A stretch of 64,000 nt of DNA from Actinoplanes lobatus (GCF_014205215.1 NZ_JACHNC010000001.1:7808501-7872500); one strand, 5' to 3'. Shown: positions 15,568-23,935, numbered from the stretch's first letter. Program-made: numbers and translations. Notes: generated from the sequence alone by a model not told the origin.

Positions 15568-16137
15568 GTGACCTCTGCCAAGCCGTTGCGTGCGGACGCC
15601 CGCCGCAACCGTGACGCACTGCTCGCCAAGGCTCGCGAGCTGTTCGCCAGCGGTTGCTTCGATCTGCGTTTCGACGACTTCGCCCGGCTGGCCGGCGTGG
15701 GCACGGGCACGCTCTATCGGCACTTTCCCACCCGTGCGGCGCTGGCCGAGGCGGTCTATCGGGAAGAACTCACCGCGATATGCGCCCGCGCCCGCGAGCT
15801 GCAGGCCACGCTGCCCGCGGGGGAAGCGCTGGCGGCCTTCCTGCGTGACTTCGTGAGTCACCTGCATAGCCACCAGGGCCTGGCTCGCACGCTCGCCACC
15901 CTCATGGCCGCCCGTTCAGAAGCACTCGCCGACGGCGGCCGTGAACTGGACCGGGTCATCACCGACCTGCTGGCTGAGGGCGTCGAGGAAGGCACCATCC
16001 GCGACGACGTAGGTGCCGGCGCCGTCATAATGATCCTGCAGGGCATCTGTACGACCTGCGGCCAGCCGGGCTCCCCGGACGACGCGGACGGCGCCGTCAC
16101 CCTCGTGCTCGACGGCCTGCGCCGCCGCACGCCGTGA
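15568..16137 (+). CDS. TetR-family transcriptional regulator
   Basis: A 189-residue regulator. The N-terminal HTH reads RADARRNRDALLAKARELFA, then FARLAGVGTGTLYRHFPTRA with the usual TLYRHF recognition helix. The ligand domain (residues 60-189) is typical in length, and LQGICTTCG carries two cysteines. The GTG start at 15568 follows AAAGGAGG by seven bases. It sits behind two operator copies and faces the ketopantoate-reductase-like gene, so it probably represses both. Confidence 0.9.
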   Translation: MTSAKPLRADARRNRDALLAKARELFASGCFDLRFDDFARLAGVGTGTLYRHFPTRAALAEAVYREELTAICARARELQATLPAGEALAAFLRDFVSHLHSHQGLARTLATLMAARSEALADGGRELDRVITDLLAEGVEEGTIRDDVGAGAVIMILQGICTTCGQPGSPDDADGAVTLVLDGLRRRTP

Positions 16138-16327
16138 GACCAACAAACATACTGCGTACGGCTTCGGCCGCCTCGGCCTCTGGCCGATCACTCAGCTGCA
16201 TCAAACGCTGCACCGCGGCCTGCCAGAGTTCGCCGAGTACCTATGTGCCCGGTGACCCGGTGGCGGGCCGCTACGCTCGGCGGCTGGTGGGCGTCTGCCC
16301 GAGCGGCATGCCAGGGAAGGATGCATC

Positions 16328-16750
16328 GTGTCTGTTGAGGTCGATGCCTTCGCGCATGGCGTTCCCTGGGGTGTCCTGAGGATTGAGGGAATCGGTTCCG
16401 GTGGCAGCGTGCCGGAGCTCGACATCGAGTACTCCATGACCGCAGCGAATAGTGGATGCGTTCTGATTGCCGTGACGCACATCGACATCGAGCCGCTGCG
16501 GGTCGTGGTCGTACGCGAAGGGGTCCCTGATAGTTTCGTGCAGATGTTCTCCGGTGAGCTGAACGCCCCGGAATCGGTCATCGAGGTGGCGGACGTGGTC
16601 GGCGACGACTTCGGATACCGGTATTCGCTGTCCACCGACAAGCCGAAGGTGACGATTTTCGCCGACGTTCCCGAGGAGGCCACGGAGATCTATGTGGTTG
16701 TTCCGGGCATCCAGCAGAGGCTTTCCGGTGCGGGCGTAGTGACGGCGTGA
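16328..16750 (+). CDS. Hypothetical beta-rich protein
   Basis: A 140-residue soluble protein with regular alternation typical of beta sheets (VLRIEGIGSGGSVPELDIEY, CVLIAVTHIDIEPLRVVVV, PKVTIFADVPEEATEIYVVV). GTG 16328 follows GGGAAGG. I recognise no family or active site. It lies alone between the TetR gene and the convergent Nudix operon. Confidence 0.6.
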   Translation: MSVEVDAFAHGVPWGVLRIEGIGSGGSVPELDIEYSMTAANSGCVLIAVTHIDIEPLRVVVVREGVPDSFVQMFSGELNAPESVIEVADVVGDDFGYRYSLSTDKPKVTIFADVPEEATEIYVVVPGIQQRLSGAGVVTA

Positions 16751-16781
16751 ACGTCGGAGAAGACGGAATGCCGGCTCGTGG

Positions 16782-17195
16782 TCAGGTTCGATGGCCGGCG
16801 AGGACCTTGCGGAACAGTTCCGGGTAGCTGTCGTGGGTCAGGGACAGATCTGCGAGCTGATCCTCGGTGAACCAGGCGATGGCGTCGTGTTCGTCCGGCG
16901 CGAGGTTGGCCGGGGTTCCGGTCCACGTTTCGATCAGCCAGACCTGCATGTCGAACGTGGCGCCGCGGACTTCCCGCAAGGGCGGGCCGGCCGGTTCCGT
17001 GATGGTGATGCCCAGTTCCTCGTGGATTTCCCGAACGAGTGCCGCGGCGGGCCGCTCCCCCGGTTCCACGTGGCCGCCGGGCATGTCCCAGAGGTTGGGG
17101 TACCAGCGCTTCCGGGGTGATCGGTGGACGAGCAGTATCCGGTTGCCGTCGCGCAGCAGCGCCGTGACGATGGGGGCCTTCGGTGTGTCGGTCAC
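16782..17195 (-). CDS. Nudix hydrolase
   Basis: A 137-residue Nudix protein. The Nudix box is complete at about residues 40-62: GGHVEPGE, then REIHEELG, carrying the metal-binding REhhEE core. The N-terminus (VTALLRDGNRILLVHRSPRK) and WYPNLWDMPGG are typical of MutT-like enzymes. The GTG start at 17195 overlaps the stop of the methyltransferase gene by four bases (GTGA), giving a three-gene operon ArsR-methyltransferase-Nudix. It may hydrolyse a nucleotide or an activated metabolite linked to the methyltransferase; the substrate cannot be read from the sequence. Confidence 0.85.
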   Translation of the reverse strand: MTDTPKAPIVTALLRDGNRILLVHRSPRKRWYPNLWDMPGGHVEPGERPAAALVREIHEELGITITEPAGPPLREVRGATFDMQVWLIETWTGTPANLAPDEHDAIAWFTEDQLADLSLTHDSYPELFRKVLAGHRT

Positions 17196-17935
17196 GCGGC
17201 CTCGCAGATGCAGAGTTGGAGCGGGGTGTCGGCGGCGAACGGCCGGCCGGACCAGTCGCCGAGGCGTTCGACGAGACGTAGGCCGCCGAGGGTGAGAAGC
17301 AGCGGCAGTTCCTGCGGGAAGATGCTTCGGATGTCGAGTGGCGCGACGACGAAGTCCGGTTCGACATCGGTCGAGAGGTGCCACGTTCCGCGGGTGACCT
17401 GCGCGTGTGCGTCGTAGGTCTCGGCGACGTCGACGGTGACGGCGCCGCGGTCGGGGTCCGGGAATGTCGCCCGGTTACGGCGGACCCCGTCGGCTCGGGC
17501 GAGCAGGCGTACGTTCGGGTTGAAGACGTCGAAGACGAACCGTGCTCCCGGCGCCAGGTGCCGGCGGATCGTACGGAAGCAGGTCACCAGATCGTCGGCC
17601 TCGTGCAGGTGCAGCAGGGAGTTGGCCGCGATGAACACGAAGTCGAAGGTGCGGCCGAGGTCGAAGGCGCGCATGTCGCCCCGCAGCCATTCCACGGTCA
17701 CGCCGCGGGCGTCTGCCTTGCGCCGGGCTTCGGCCAGCATGTGGGTGGAGAGGTCCAGGCCGGTGCACGGGTGCCCGTCGGCGGCGATGGGGATCAGCTT
17801 GTGGCCGGTGCCGCATCCGAGTTCCAGTACGCCGCCGCCCTGCTGATTGGCGGCGTTGCGGTAGAAGTCGGCTCCCGGGCCGCCGGGGAACATCAGGTCG
17901 TACAGGCTGGCGTGCGTGTAGAACGCATCACTCAT
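17192..17935 (-). CDS. Class I SAM-dependent methyltransferase
   Basis: A 247-residue enzyme. The SAM-binding motif I is VLELGCGTGHKL, with the acidic residue of motif II in CTGLDLSTHML and motif III LRGDMRAFDLG; FDFVFIAANSLLHLHEADD follows. A C-terminal beta domain of about 90 residues (VDVAETYDAHAQVTRGTWHL) resembles small-molecule O- or N-methyltransferases with an extra sheet. The ATG at 17935 shares one base with the ArsR stop (TGATG), and its 3' end overlaps the Nudix gene. The substrate is unknown; an operon under a dedicated ArsR suggests a chemically induced response. Confidence 0.85.
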   Translation of the reverse strand: MSDAFYTHASLYDLMFPGGPGADFYRNAANQQGGGVLELGCGTGHKLIPIAADGHPCTGLDLSTHMLAEARRKADARGVTVEWLRGDMRAFDLGRTFDFVFIAANSLLHLHEADDLVTCFRTIRRHLAPGARFVFDVFNPNVRLLARADGVRRNRATFPDPDRGAVTVDVAETYDAHAQVTRGTWHLSTDVEPDFVVAPLDIRSIFPQELPLLLTLGGLRLVERLGDWSGRPFAADTPLQLCICEAA

Positions 17936-18276
17936 CAGGGGCCTCCGGGCGGGGCGGCGGCTTCGGTGTCGCGGCGGGCGCTGGCGAGGATGGCGGGCAG
18001 CAGGCCGGGGAACCGGGATTCGAGGTCGGCGGTGCGCAACGAGTTGAGGATCGCGGTGCCCTGGTAGCGCTGCTCGATGATGCCGGCCTCGCGCAGCACC
18101 CGGAAGTGGTGGGTGGAGGTCGACTTGCCGACCGGCAGCCCGAACGACAGGCAGGCCTGCTCGTGGTAGCCGTCGGCGAGCCGGCACACGATCATGCGGC
18201 GGATCGGGTCGGCGAGCGCGGACAAGATCGTGTCCAGGTGGAAGTCCTGTGGGCTGGGATGCTCCAGGGTACGCAT
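17935..18276 (-). CDS. ArsR-family transcriptional regulator
   Basis: A 113-residue winged-helix protein: LDTILSALADPIRRMIVCRLADG, then the recognition helix GKSTSTHHFRVLREAGIIEQ and a wing. No CxC metal-binding box is present, although C45 and C53-like positions (VCRL, QACLSFG) exist. Its C-terminus RFPGLLPAILASAR is shared with the ArsR protein at 61108-61464. First gene of the ArsR-methyltransferase-Nudix operon and divergent from a quinone oxidoreductase; a GTACGA/TCGTAC dyad between them is the probable operator. Confidence 0.85.
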   Translation of the reverse strand: MRTLEHPSPQDFHLDTILSALADPIRRMIVCRLADGYHEQACLSFGLPVGKSTSTHHFRVLREAGIIEQRYQGTAILNSLRTADLESRFPGLLPAILASARRDTEAAAPPGGP

Positions 18277-18336
18277 CGATGATTCTCCGCAAGTCGTGCT
18301 TGAAGTACGCCGGTCATCGTACTAACGTCGCCCGTT

Positions 18337-18354
18337 GTACGAACATCGTCGTAC
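18337..18354. promoter_or_regulatory. Inverted repeat in ArsR / oxidoreductase divergent promoter
   Basis: GTACGA-ACATCG-TCGTAC is a 6-6-6 dyad. A related half-site (ATCGTAC) lies at about 18326-18332. Position between two divergent genes makes it the likely ArsR operator. Confidence 0.6.
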
Positions 18355-18372
18355 TATCCGGGGGGACAGCAG

Positions 18373-19341
18373 ATGAAGGCCGCCGTCTACTACGACAACG
18401 GTGGACCCGAGGTCCTGCGATACGAGGACGCTCCCGACCCGCGGCCCGGCCCCGGCCAGGTGCTGCTGCGCGTCGAGGCGATCGGTGTGCAGGGCGGTGA
18501 CCTGCTGGCCCGGCAGGGTGCCCCGCTGCCGGCCGTGCCACACATCGTCGGCTACCAGGCTGCCGGCACGATCGCCGCGGTCGGCGACGGGGTCACCACG
18601 GTCCGCGCGGGTCAGAAGGCGTTCGCGTTCATGATGTCCGGCTCGCACGCCGAACTCGCCGTCGCCGAGCAACGCCACGTCTACCCGGTTCCCGACGACA
18701 TGGACCCACGGGTCGCCGCCGGCATCCTCGTCGAGTTCGGCACCGCCGACGACGCCCTGTTCGAGTTCGGCCGGCTGCGCGCCGGCGAGACCGTCCTGGT
18801 GCAGGCCGCCGCCGGCGGTGTCGGCCTGGCCGCCGTCCAGCTCGCCAAGGCCGCCGGCGCCACCGTGCTCGGCACCGCCTCCAGCGACGCCAAACTCGCC
18901 CGGCTCACCGCGTACGGCCTCGACCACGGCATCGACTACACGACCACCGACGTCGCCGAACGGGTCCGGGAACTCACCGACGGCCGCGGTGCCGACCTCG
19001 TCATCGACCCGGTCGGCGGCAAGACCCTGCAAGCGAGCATCAACGCGGTCGCCTACCGCGGCCGGATCATCTTCCTCGGCCAGGTCGGCCGCGACCCGTA
19101 CCAGCCGCAACTGTTCCCGCTGCTGCTCAAGAGCGCCTCCCTCAACGGCCTGTACTTCGGCGCGGAACTGGACCGCGACCCGGCCCGCACCCGCCCACTG
19201 ATCGAACGGCTCATCACCCGGATCGCCGCCGGCGAACTGACCGTGGTCATCGACCGCGAGTTCCCGCTCTCCGACGCGGCCGGCGCACACCGCTACATCG
19301 AGTCGCGGGCCGCGTTCGGCCGCGTGCTCCTCATTCCCTGA
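18373..19341 (+). CDS. NADPH:quinone oxidoreductase-like, zinc-independent MDR
   Basis: A 322-residue medium-chain reductase of the zeta-crystallin/quinone oxidoreductase group. It begins MKAAVYYDNGGPEVLRYEDA, has HIVGYQAAGTIAAVGDGV, and the NADPH-binding loop VLVQAAAGGVGLAAVQLAK. The catalytic and structural zinc cysteines of alcohol dehydrogenases are absent, as expected. It probably reduces quinones or unsaturated carbonyls. GGGG lies upstream of the ATG. It may be co-transcribed with the LLM oxidoreductase 24 bases downstream and controlled by the divergent ArsR protein. Confidence 0.9.
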   Translation: MKAAVYYDNGGPEVLRYEDAPDPRPGPGQVLLRVEAIGVQGGDLLARQGAPLPAVPHIVGYQAAGTIAAVGDGVTTVRAGQKAFAFMMSGSHAELAVAEQRHVYPVPDDMDPRVAAGILVEFGTADDALFEFGRLRAGETVLVQAAAGGVGLAAVQLAKAAGATVLGTASSDAKLARLTAYGLDHGIDYTTTDVAERVRELTDGRGADLVIDPVGGKTLQASINAVAYRGRIIFLGQVGRDPYQPQLFPLLLKSASLNGLYFGAELDRDPARTRPLIERLITRIAAGELTVVIDREFPLSDAAGAHRYIESRAAFGRVLLIP

Positions 19342-19365
19342 CCCCCTGACATCAGGAGGAAAACC

Positions 19366-20232
19366 ATGCAACGGTACGGCCTATGGGCGTCCGCAAGAAT
19401 CTGGCCGGCCGACCCGGACGCGGTCGCGGAAGCCGCCCGCGAGATCGAACGGCTGGGGTTCGGGGCGATCTGGATCGGCGGCAGCCCTCCCGACGACCTG
19501 GCCCTGGCCGAGGCGATCCTCGCCGCCACCAGCACACTCACCGTCGGCACCAGCATCGTCGACATCTGGACCAGCGACGGCGACCGGCTGGCGGCCTCGC
19601 ACGCACGGCTCCGGCAGGCGTACCCGGGCCGGTTCTATCTCGGGGTGGGCTCGGGGCACGCCCCGACCGCCGAGTCACGGGGCCAGTCCTACACGCGCCC
19701 GCTGACCCGGCTGCGGGAATTCCTCACCGGACCGTTGGCCGAGGTGCCTGCGAAGGAGCGGATGATCGCCGCGCTCGGCCCGAAGACCCTGCAAACCGCG
19801 GGTGAGCTGACCGCCGGCGCACTGCCCTACTTGATGCCACCCGCGCACACCGCCGAGGCGCGCCAGATCCTCGGGGACGGGCCGCTGCTCGTACCGGAGC
19901 AGAAGGTCTTCCTCGGCACCGACGCCGCCGTGGCCCGCCAGGCGGGCCGACAGGCGCTGAAAATCTATCTGCCGTTGCCCAACTACACCCGTCAGCTGGT
20001 CCGGTACGGGCTGGACGAGTCCGATCTGGCCGGTCCGGGCAGCGACCGGTTGATCGACTCGGCCGTCGTCTGGGGTGACGACGACCGGGTCCGCGCCGGC
20101 ATCGACGCCCACCTGGACGCGGGCGCCGACCACGTGGCGGTGCAGGTCCTCACCGAGGCCGGATCCCCGCGCGAACTGCCTCTCGCCGAGTGGCGGCGGC
20201 TGGCCGCCCTGCTCGGACTCGATCAGGCCTGA
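19366..20232 (+). CDS. LLM-class, probably F420-dependent oxidoreductase
   Basis: A 288-residue luciferase-like protein: EIERLGFGAIWIGG is the first beta-alpha unit, TLTVGTSIVDIW and GRFYLGVGSGHAPTAESRG are conserved substrate and cofactor segments. Members of this subgroup in actinobacteria use coenzyme F420 rather than FMN; that is a family-based inference. A clear AGGAGG precedes the ATG. It follows the quinone reductase by 24 bases and ends at a strong hairpin, so the pair is likely one redox operon. Confidence 0.85.
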   Translation: MQRYGLWASARIWPADPDAVAEAAREIERLGFGAIWIGGSPPDDLALAEAILAATSTLTVGTSIVDIWTSDGDRLAASHARLRQAYPGRFYLGVGSGHAPTAESRGQSYTRPLTRLREFLTGPLAEVPAKERMIAALGPKTLQTAGELTAGALPYLMPPAHTAEARQILGDGPLLVPEQKVFLGTDAAVARQAGRQALKIYLPLPNYTRQLVRYGLDESDLAGPGSDRLIDSAVVWGDDDRVRAGIDAHLDAGADHVAVQVLTEAGSPRELPLAEWRRLAALLGLDQA

Positions 20233-20245
20233 GCCTTCACCCCGG

Positions 20246-20273
20246 CCCGGGACCGGCACACGACGGTCCCGGG
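20246..20273. terminator. Strong hairpin between convergent genes
   Basis: CCCGGGACCG / CGGTCCCGGG, ten perfect pairs with an eight-base loop, lies between the LLM gene and the convergent TetR gene. It can serve both strands. Confidence 0.75.
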
Positions 20274-20297
20274 CATACATCCCTCACCGGGATGCCG

Positions 20298-20936
20298 CTA
20301 GGACCGCTGATCCGGGGCGGGCGGACGGGTGCCGGCGAGGTGGGCGACAAGCAGTTCGAGCTGGGTGGCGTACCGCTGGTGGAACTCCGGTGAGTCGGCG
20401 GCGAGGCCGGTGAGCTGGCGGGCGACCTGCGGCACCACGGTCGGCGCGAGGACGGCGCTGAAGAGGACGAGCATCACGTACGCCGGGTCGAGGTCGGCGG
20501 CGAGTTCGCCGTTCTCCTGGCGGCGGCGCAGGTCGTCGACCATGCCGGCGAAGATCGGGTCGTCGGGCATGGGTTCGGTGTCGGTGAGCCCGCTGAAGGC
20601 GAGCAGCCGTGCCCCGGAGCGGTGTTCCACGTTCAGGCGCAGGAAGTCGGTGACGACCTCGGCGAGGGGCCGGTCGGCGGCGGTGAACTGGCCGCTGATC
20701 GTTTTCCAGCGGTCCTGGAGGGCGCGGAACAGGCCTTCCTTGCCATCGAAGTAGTACGAGATCAGCTGCTGGTTGACGCCCGCCCGCCGGGCGATCGCGC
20801 TGATCCGGGCGCCGGCGTAGCCGTGTTCGCCGAATTCGATCTCCGCCGCTTCGAGCAGGCGCTCGCGGGTGCGTTCGGCGTCGCGCTTGCGGTGCGGGCC
20901 CTGCGGAGAACGGCGGGGTGGGTTCACGGAGATCAC
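20298..20936 (-). CDS. TetR-family transcriptional regulator
   Basis: About 212 residues from GTG 20936. A TTG at 20957 also keeps the frame open but falls in the promoter-like TTGAATAAT. The HTH reads RERLLEAAEIEFGEHGYAGA, then ARRAGVNQQLISYYFDGKEG with the recognition helix LISYYF. The C-terminal ligand domain is of TetR_C type (FAGMVDDLRRRQENGELAAD). Divergent from the FAD monooxygenase gene with 64 bases between, so it most likely represses it. It is typical of a substrate-induced oxygenase cassette. Confidence 0.85.
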   Translation of the reverse strand: MISVNPPRRSPQGPHRKRDAERTRERLLEAAEIEFGEHGYAGARISAIARRAGVNQQLISYYFDGKEGLFRALQDRWKTISGQFTAADRPLAEVVTDFLRLNVEHRSGARLLAFSGLTDTEPMPDDPIFAGMVDDLRRRQENGELAADLDPAYVMLVLFSAVLAPTVVPQVARQLTGLAADSPEFHQRYATQLELLVAHLAGTRPPAPDQRS

Positions 20937-20953
20937 CGTAGCAGCCGAATTAT

Positions 20954-20994
20954 TCAATCGTTTGTTTGACTAAGTCACTCGTCAGGTTGAGACT
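20954..20994 (+). promoter_or_regulatory. Leaderless monooxygenase promoter with overlapping dyad
   Basis: TTGACT (20966-20971), 17 bases, GAGACT (20989-20994), six bases, then ATG 21001: a textbook leaderless promoter. The dyad TCAA-N8-TTGA (20954-20969) covers the -35 box and is a candidate TetR site. Confidence 0.65.
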
Positions 20995-21000
20995 GGCGGC

Positions 21001-22272
21001 ATGACGAACTTCCACGTGCTCGTGATCGGGGCCGGCATCGGCGGCCTCGCCCTCGCCCAGGGCCTGCGGCAGGCCGGCGTACCGGTCACGGTCTTCGAAC
21101 GCACCCGGACCCGCACCGACTGGCTGCAGGGCTACCGCATCCACATCAACCCGGCCGGCAGCCGGGCCCTGCACGACTGCCTGCCTCCCCCGGCCTGGCA
21201 GCGTTTCCTCGACACGGTCTCCACCGTCGGCGGCGGCTTCGGCTTCGTCACCGAGCAGCTGCGTGACCTGCTGCGATTCACGGAAAGCGAGATCACCCCG
21301 GACGCCGGGCCGGCCGACTCGCACCACGGCGCCAGCCGCATCGGGCTGCGTGAGGCGCTGCTCACCGGCCTCGACGACGAGGTGCTCCACCTGGGAGCCG
21401 AGTTCGAGCGCTACTCGATCGCGCCCGACGGGCGCGTCACCGCGCATTTCACGGACGGGCGCACGGCGACCGGCGATCTGCTGGTCGGTGCCGACGGAGC
21501 CAATTCACGCGTACGGGGTCAGCTCCTGCCCCACGCCCGGCGCGTCGACACCGGGGTCCTCACGATCGCGGGCAAGCACCGGCTCCCCGACCCTGAGCTA
21601 CCCGGAGTCCTCGTCCGGGACACCAACATGGTGATCCCGGCCGGGCGGGGATCGCTGTTCACCTCGGTCTGGCATCCCGACCGGGCCACCGTCCCGGCCG
21701 ACACCACCGGGGACCCGTTCCTGTTCGGCACCTCAAGCGCGTACGCGATCTGGGGTTTCGGTGATGCGACCGCGACGTTCCCGCCCGGAGTGACCGACCT
21801 CCCCGGCCTGGACCTGCGGGATCTCGTCCTGGACCGCACGACCGGCTGGGCGCCCGAGCTGCGCCGGCTGGTCAAGGGCTCCGACCCGGCGACGATCAAC
21901 GCGATCCGGGTACGCAGCGCCACCCCGGTCGGCCCGTGGGAGACCGGCCCGGTCACCCTGCTCGGCGACGCGATCCACAACATGACCCCGATGGCCGGCA
22001 TCGGCGCGAACACCGCCCTGCGCGACGCCGACCTGCTGCGCCTCCGGCTGATCGCGGCCGCCCGCGGCGCGATGCCCCTGCACCGGGCGGTCAGCGGCTA
22101 CGAGGAGGAGATGCGGGAGTACGGTTTCGCCGCGGTCGCCCAGTCGCTGCGTAACGCCCGGATGTCCGCGTCGGGCAGCCGGACCGGGCGGTACGCGTTC
22201 CGCACGGTCCTGCGGTCCGTGCACGCGATCGCGCCGCTGAGGCGCAGAATGGCCACCGGCCTGGGCTCCTGA
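21001..22272 (+). CDS. FAD-dependent monooxygenase (PHBH-type)
   Basis: A 423-residue flavoprotein hydroxylase. The dinucleotide-binding loop VIGAGIGGLALAQGL is at residues 7-21, TGDLLVGADGANSRVRGQL is the DG motif region, and GDAIHNMTPMAGIGANTAL is the FAD ribityl-binding motif. This group of class A monooxygenases hydroxylates aromatic or polyketide-like compounds using NAD(P)H and O2. The substrate is unknown. The start is leaderless. It is under a divergent TetR regulator, consistent with inducible breakdown or resistance by modification. Confidence 0.9.
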   Translation: MTNFHVLVIGAGIGGLALAQGLRQAGVPVTVFERTRTRTDWLQGYRIHINPAGSRALHDCLPPPAWQRFLDTVSTVGGGFGFVTEQLRDLLRFTESEITPDAGPADSHHGASRIGLREALLTGLDDEVLHLGAEFERYSIAPDGRVTAHFTDGRTATGDLLVGADGANSRVRGQLLPHARRVDTGVLTIAGKHRLPDPELPGVLVRDTNMVIPAGRGSLFTSVWHPDRATVPADTTGDPFLFGTSSAYAIWGFGDATATFPPGVTDLPGLDLRDLVLDRTTGWAPELRRLVKGSDPATINAIRVRSATPVGPWETGPVTLLGDAIHNMTPMAGIGANTALRDADLLRLRLIAAARGAMPLHRAVSGYEEEMREYGFAAVAQSLRNARMSASGSRTGRYAFRTVLRSVHAIAPLRRRMATGLGS

Positions 22273-22309
22273 TCGGAGCCGAGGGGCAGTTCAGCGTCTC
22301 GCCCGTGGG

Positions 22310-22576
22310 TCAGTCCGAGGCGGCTGGCTTGTCCCGATAGCCGACATCGGCGGATCCTGTCGCGACCCGGACACGGTAGCCCCAGTGCTGGAGGGCCTGC
22401 ACCATCTTCCTGGCGCCGGCCGGATTGGCGGAGTGGACGTGAATGATGCCGATGTCAAAGGGGCATCCCTCGAAAGCGGCACGCTCCAGGAGCTCGACAA
22501 CCGGCAGGTTGTGATGGTGGCTCGTCCGGGGCGCCGACGCACACTCATTTTGCCGCAGATACAGCGTTACGCACAG
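22310..22576 (-). pseudogene. Decayed cyclic-phosphate-processing receiver (cREC) gene
   Basis: No standard start codon exists in this open frame (bounded by stops at 22577-22579 and 22310-22312). Its translation ends with a well-preserved segment: LPVVELLERAAFEGCPFDIG, then IIHVHSANPAGARKMVQAL and QHWGYRVRVATG. This is the usual C-terminal half of the receiver-like domain called cyclic-phosphate processing receiver domain. The front (VTLYLRQNECASAPRT) retains only the first strand; about 50 residues including the DD and LDHDLG region are missing, and the start ATG/GTG is lost. I read it as a remnant with an internal deletion. A short macro-domain gene follows 950 bases away. Confidence 0.6.
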
Positions 22577-22686
22577 TCACGCCTTCCGTCGCCGCTCGGC
22601 ACACGCTCGTGCCGGGCTGCGGTCGTACGACCAGTAAATAGGTAGCCGCGATCTGCGCGTGCCTGTGCTGGCGTGCCGCCTATCTG

Positions 22687-22699
22687 GATAATGCCCGCA
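22687..22699 (+). promoter_or_regulatory. Leaderless -10 element
   Basis: GATAAT (22687-22692), six bases, then ATG 22699. No Shine-Dalgarno sequence is present. Confidence 0.55.
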
Positions 22700-23511
22700 T
22701 GTCGCATGTCGATCTTACCGTGGATGGGTGGCTGGCCCTCTCCGATGCTGGCGCTGCCGGCGTTGCTGCCGCTATCGCTCATGACGTCGGGGCTGCGCTG
22801 GTGTCGGTGAGCACCCACAGCTACGCCGGCCGGAGTGGGCGGGTGGCGCTGTTCGAGCGTGACGGCATCCGGTACGCGTTGGTGCCCGGGGGCACGGTGG
22901 AGCTCGGTTGCGATCCTGCACGGTTCGTTCCCACCTCTCGCCAACTGCACGATTTCGCGGAGGCGGTAGCCGCGTACTCGGTACCCGAGCCGATCCACCG
23001 CTTCCTGGCCGAACAGATGTCCCCCACGCGCCGGGCGACCCTGCCGGCTCGGCTGGTCGCTGTGCGCTCGGTTGACGCCGACTCGCTATTGACAGCCGAG
23101 CATGACGGCACCGACGACCACGAATCCGTCATGGCCCGGCTGGAGTGGCGAGGCCTACGGCCGCCCACGCCGGACGAGTGGGAATACGACTGCGGTGCCG
23201 GAGCGACCACGCTGTTCCGCTGGGGCGACGAATACCCTGACGGCGAGCCCTACGGTGATGTCCCGCTGATTCAGAGTCCCAACTTCTTCGGACTCGTCAT
23301 CGGCGATGACCCGTACCGGGCGGAATTCACCACCGACCCGGCAGTGCTGTGCGGCGGTGACGGCGGCAGCGCGCTGTGCGGCGGCTATGGCGGGTTCTTG
23401 TCCTGGATCACTCTGGCCACCGCCTACCGCGACCCCACCCTGGCCGAAATCATCTACGAGGGCTATCTCGTCGGCGAAACGCCGGTGCGCCCCGTCCTGC
23501 CAGTGCCATGA
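22699..23511 (+). CDS. FGE/SUMF1-like domain protein
   Basis: A 270-residue protein. Residues 50-75 (YALVPGGTVELGCDP) and 155-180 (RPPTPDEWEYDCGAGATTLF, then RWGDEYP) are the signature segments of the formylglycine-generating-enzyme-like fold. The copper-binding cysteine pair of true FGE is not evident, though a CGGDGG / CGGYGG repeat occurs near the C-terminus. Many FGE-like domains have lost oxidase activity and act as sugar- or peptide-binding parts, and sulfatase genes are absent here, so activation of a sulfatase is not supported. The start appears leaderless. Confidence 0.7.
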   Translation: MSHVDLTVDGWLALSDAGAAGVAAAIAHDVGAALVSVSTHSYAGRSGRVALFERDGIRYALVPGGTVELGCDPARFVPTSRQLHDFAEAVAAYSVPEPIHRFLAEQMSPTRRATLPARLVAVRSVDADSLLTAEHDGTDDHESVMARLEWRGLRPPTPDEWEYDCGAGATTLFRWGDEYPDGEPYGDVPLIQSPNFFGLVIGDDPYRAEFTTDPAVLCGGDGGSALCGGYGGFLSWITLATAYRDPTLAEIIYEGYLVGETPVRPVLPVP

Positions 23512-23524
23512 GCGGCAATGAGCT

Positions 23525-23935
23525 TCACGCGTTCAGGTCGTAGATGACCGTGGGCACGTCGTGCGCGCACAGGGTCTCGCGGATCAGCGGCTCGATCTCG
23601 GCCCACGTGCCGCCAGCCAGACCACAGCCGATGCGTGGCATGTGCACCGAGGCGTGCTGGGCACGGGCGTGGGTGACCAGGGTGGTCAGGCATTCCCGGA
23701 TCGCCTCGTAGCGGACCGGCGGCCCGGCGTCGGCCTCATAACTGGAGGCGGTGCGCAGGCCACGACGGGTGGCGATGCCGTGCTGGCCGACCATGTTGGC
23801 CAGCCAGAGCTCCGGGGCGACCGGCACCAGCCGCACAGCGCCGAGGCGGAACGTGGGCTCACCGTGCCAACGGCGGAACTCCCGCTCCGGCTCCGGCCAG
23901 CGCCGGGAGATGACCTTGACGATTCCTCTGCCCAT
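23525..23935 (-). CDS. Macro-domain-like protein, N-terminally short
   Basis: A 136-residue protein with most of a macro (ADP-ribose-binding) fold: GRGIVKVISRRWPEPEREF, LVPVAPELWLANMVGQHGIA, VRYEAIRECLTTLVTHA, and the phosphate-binding loop VHMPRIGCGLAGGTWAEIE. Relatives usually start about 30 residues earlier with a strand and the segment AHVCNDIGGWG before GRGFV; here translation can only begin at ATG 23935, immediately before GRGIV, because the upstream sequence in all frames does not match. The gene is therefore either 5'-truncated or has a shortened fold, and may not bind ADP-ribose. Confidence 0.65.
   Translation of the reverse strand: MGRGIVKVISRRWPEPEREFRRWHGEPTFRLGAVRLVPVAPELWLANMVGQHGIATRRGLRTASSYEADAGPPVRYEAIRECLTTLVTHARAQHASVHMPRIGCGLAGGTWAEIEPLIRETLCAHDVPTVIYDLNA

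Noticed and set aside
16096..16240. Start-less minus-strand frame reading LGELWQAAVQRLMQLSDRPE, possible tail of a recombinase-like gene
   Set aside because: It is protein-like but only about 35 residues lie outside the TetR gene, it has no start and I cannot name a family with confidence.
22699..23511. FGE-like gene as sulfatase activator
   Set aside because: No sulfatase gene in the window and the FGE active-site cysteine pair is not evident.
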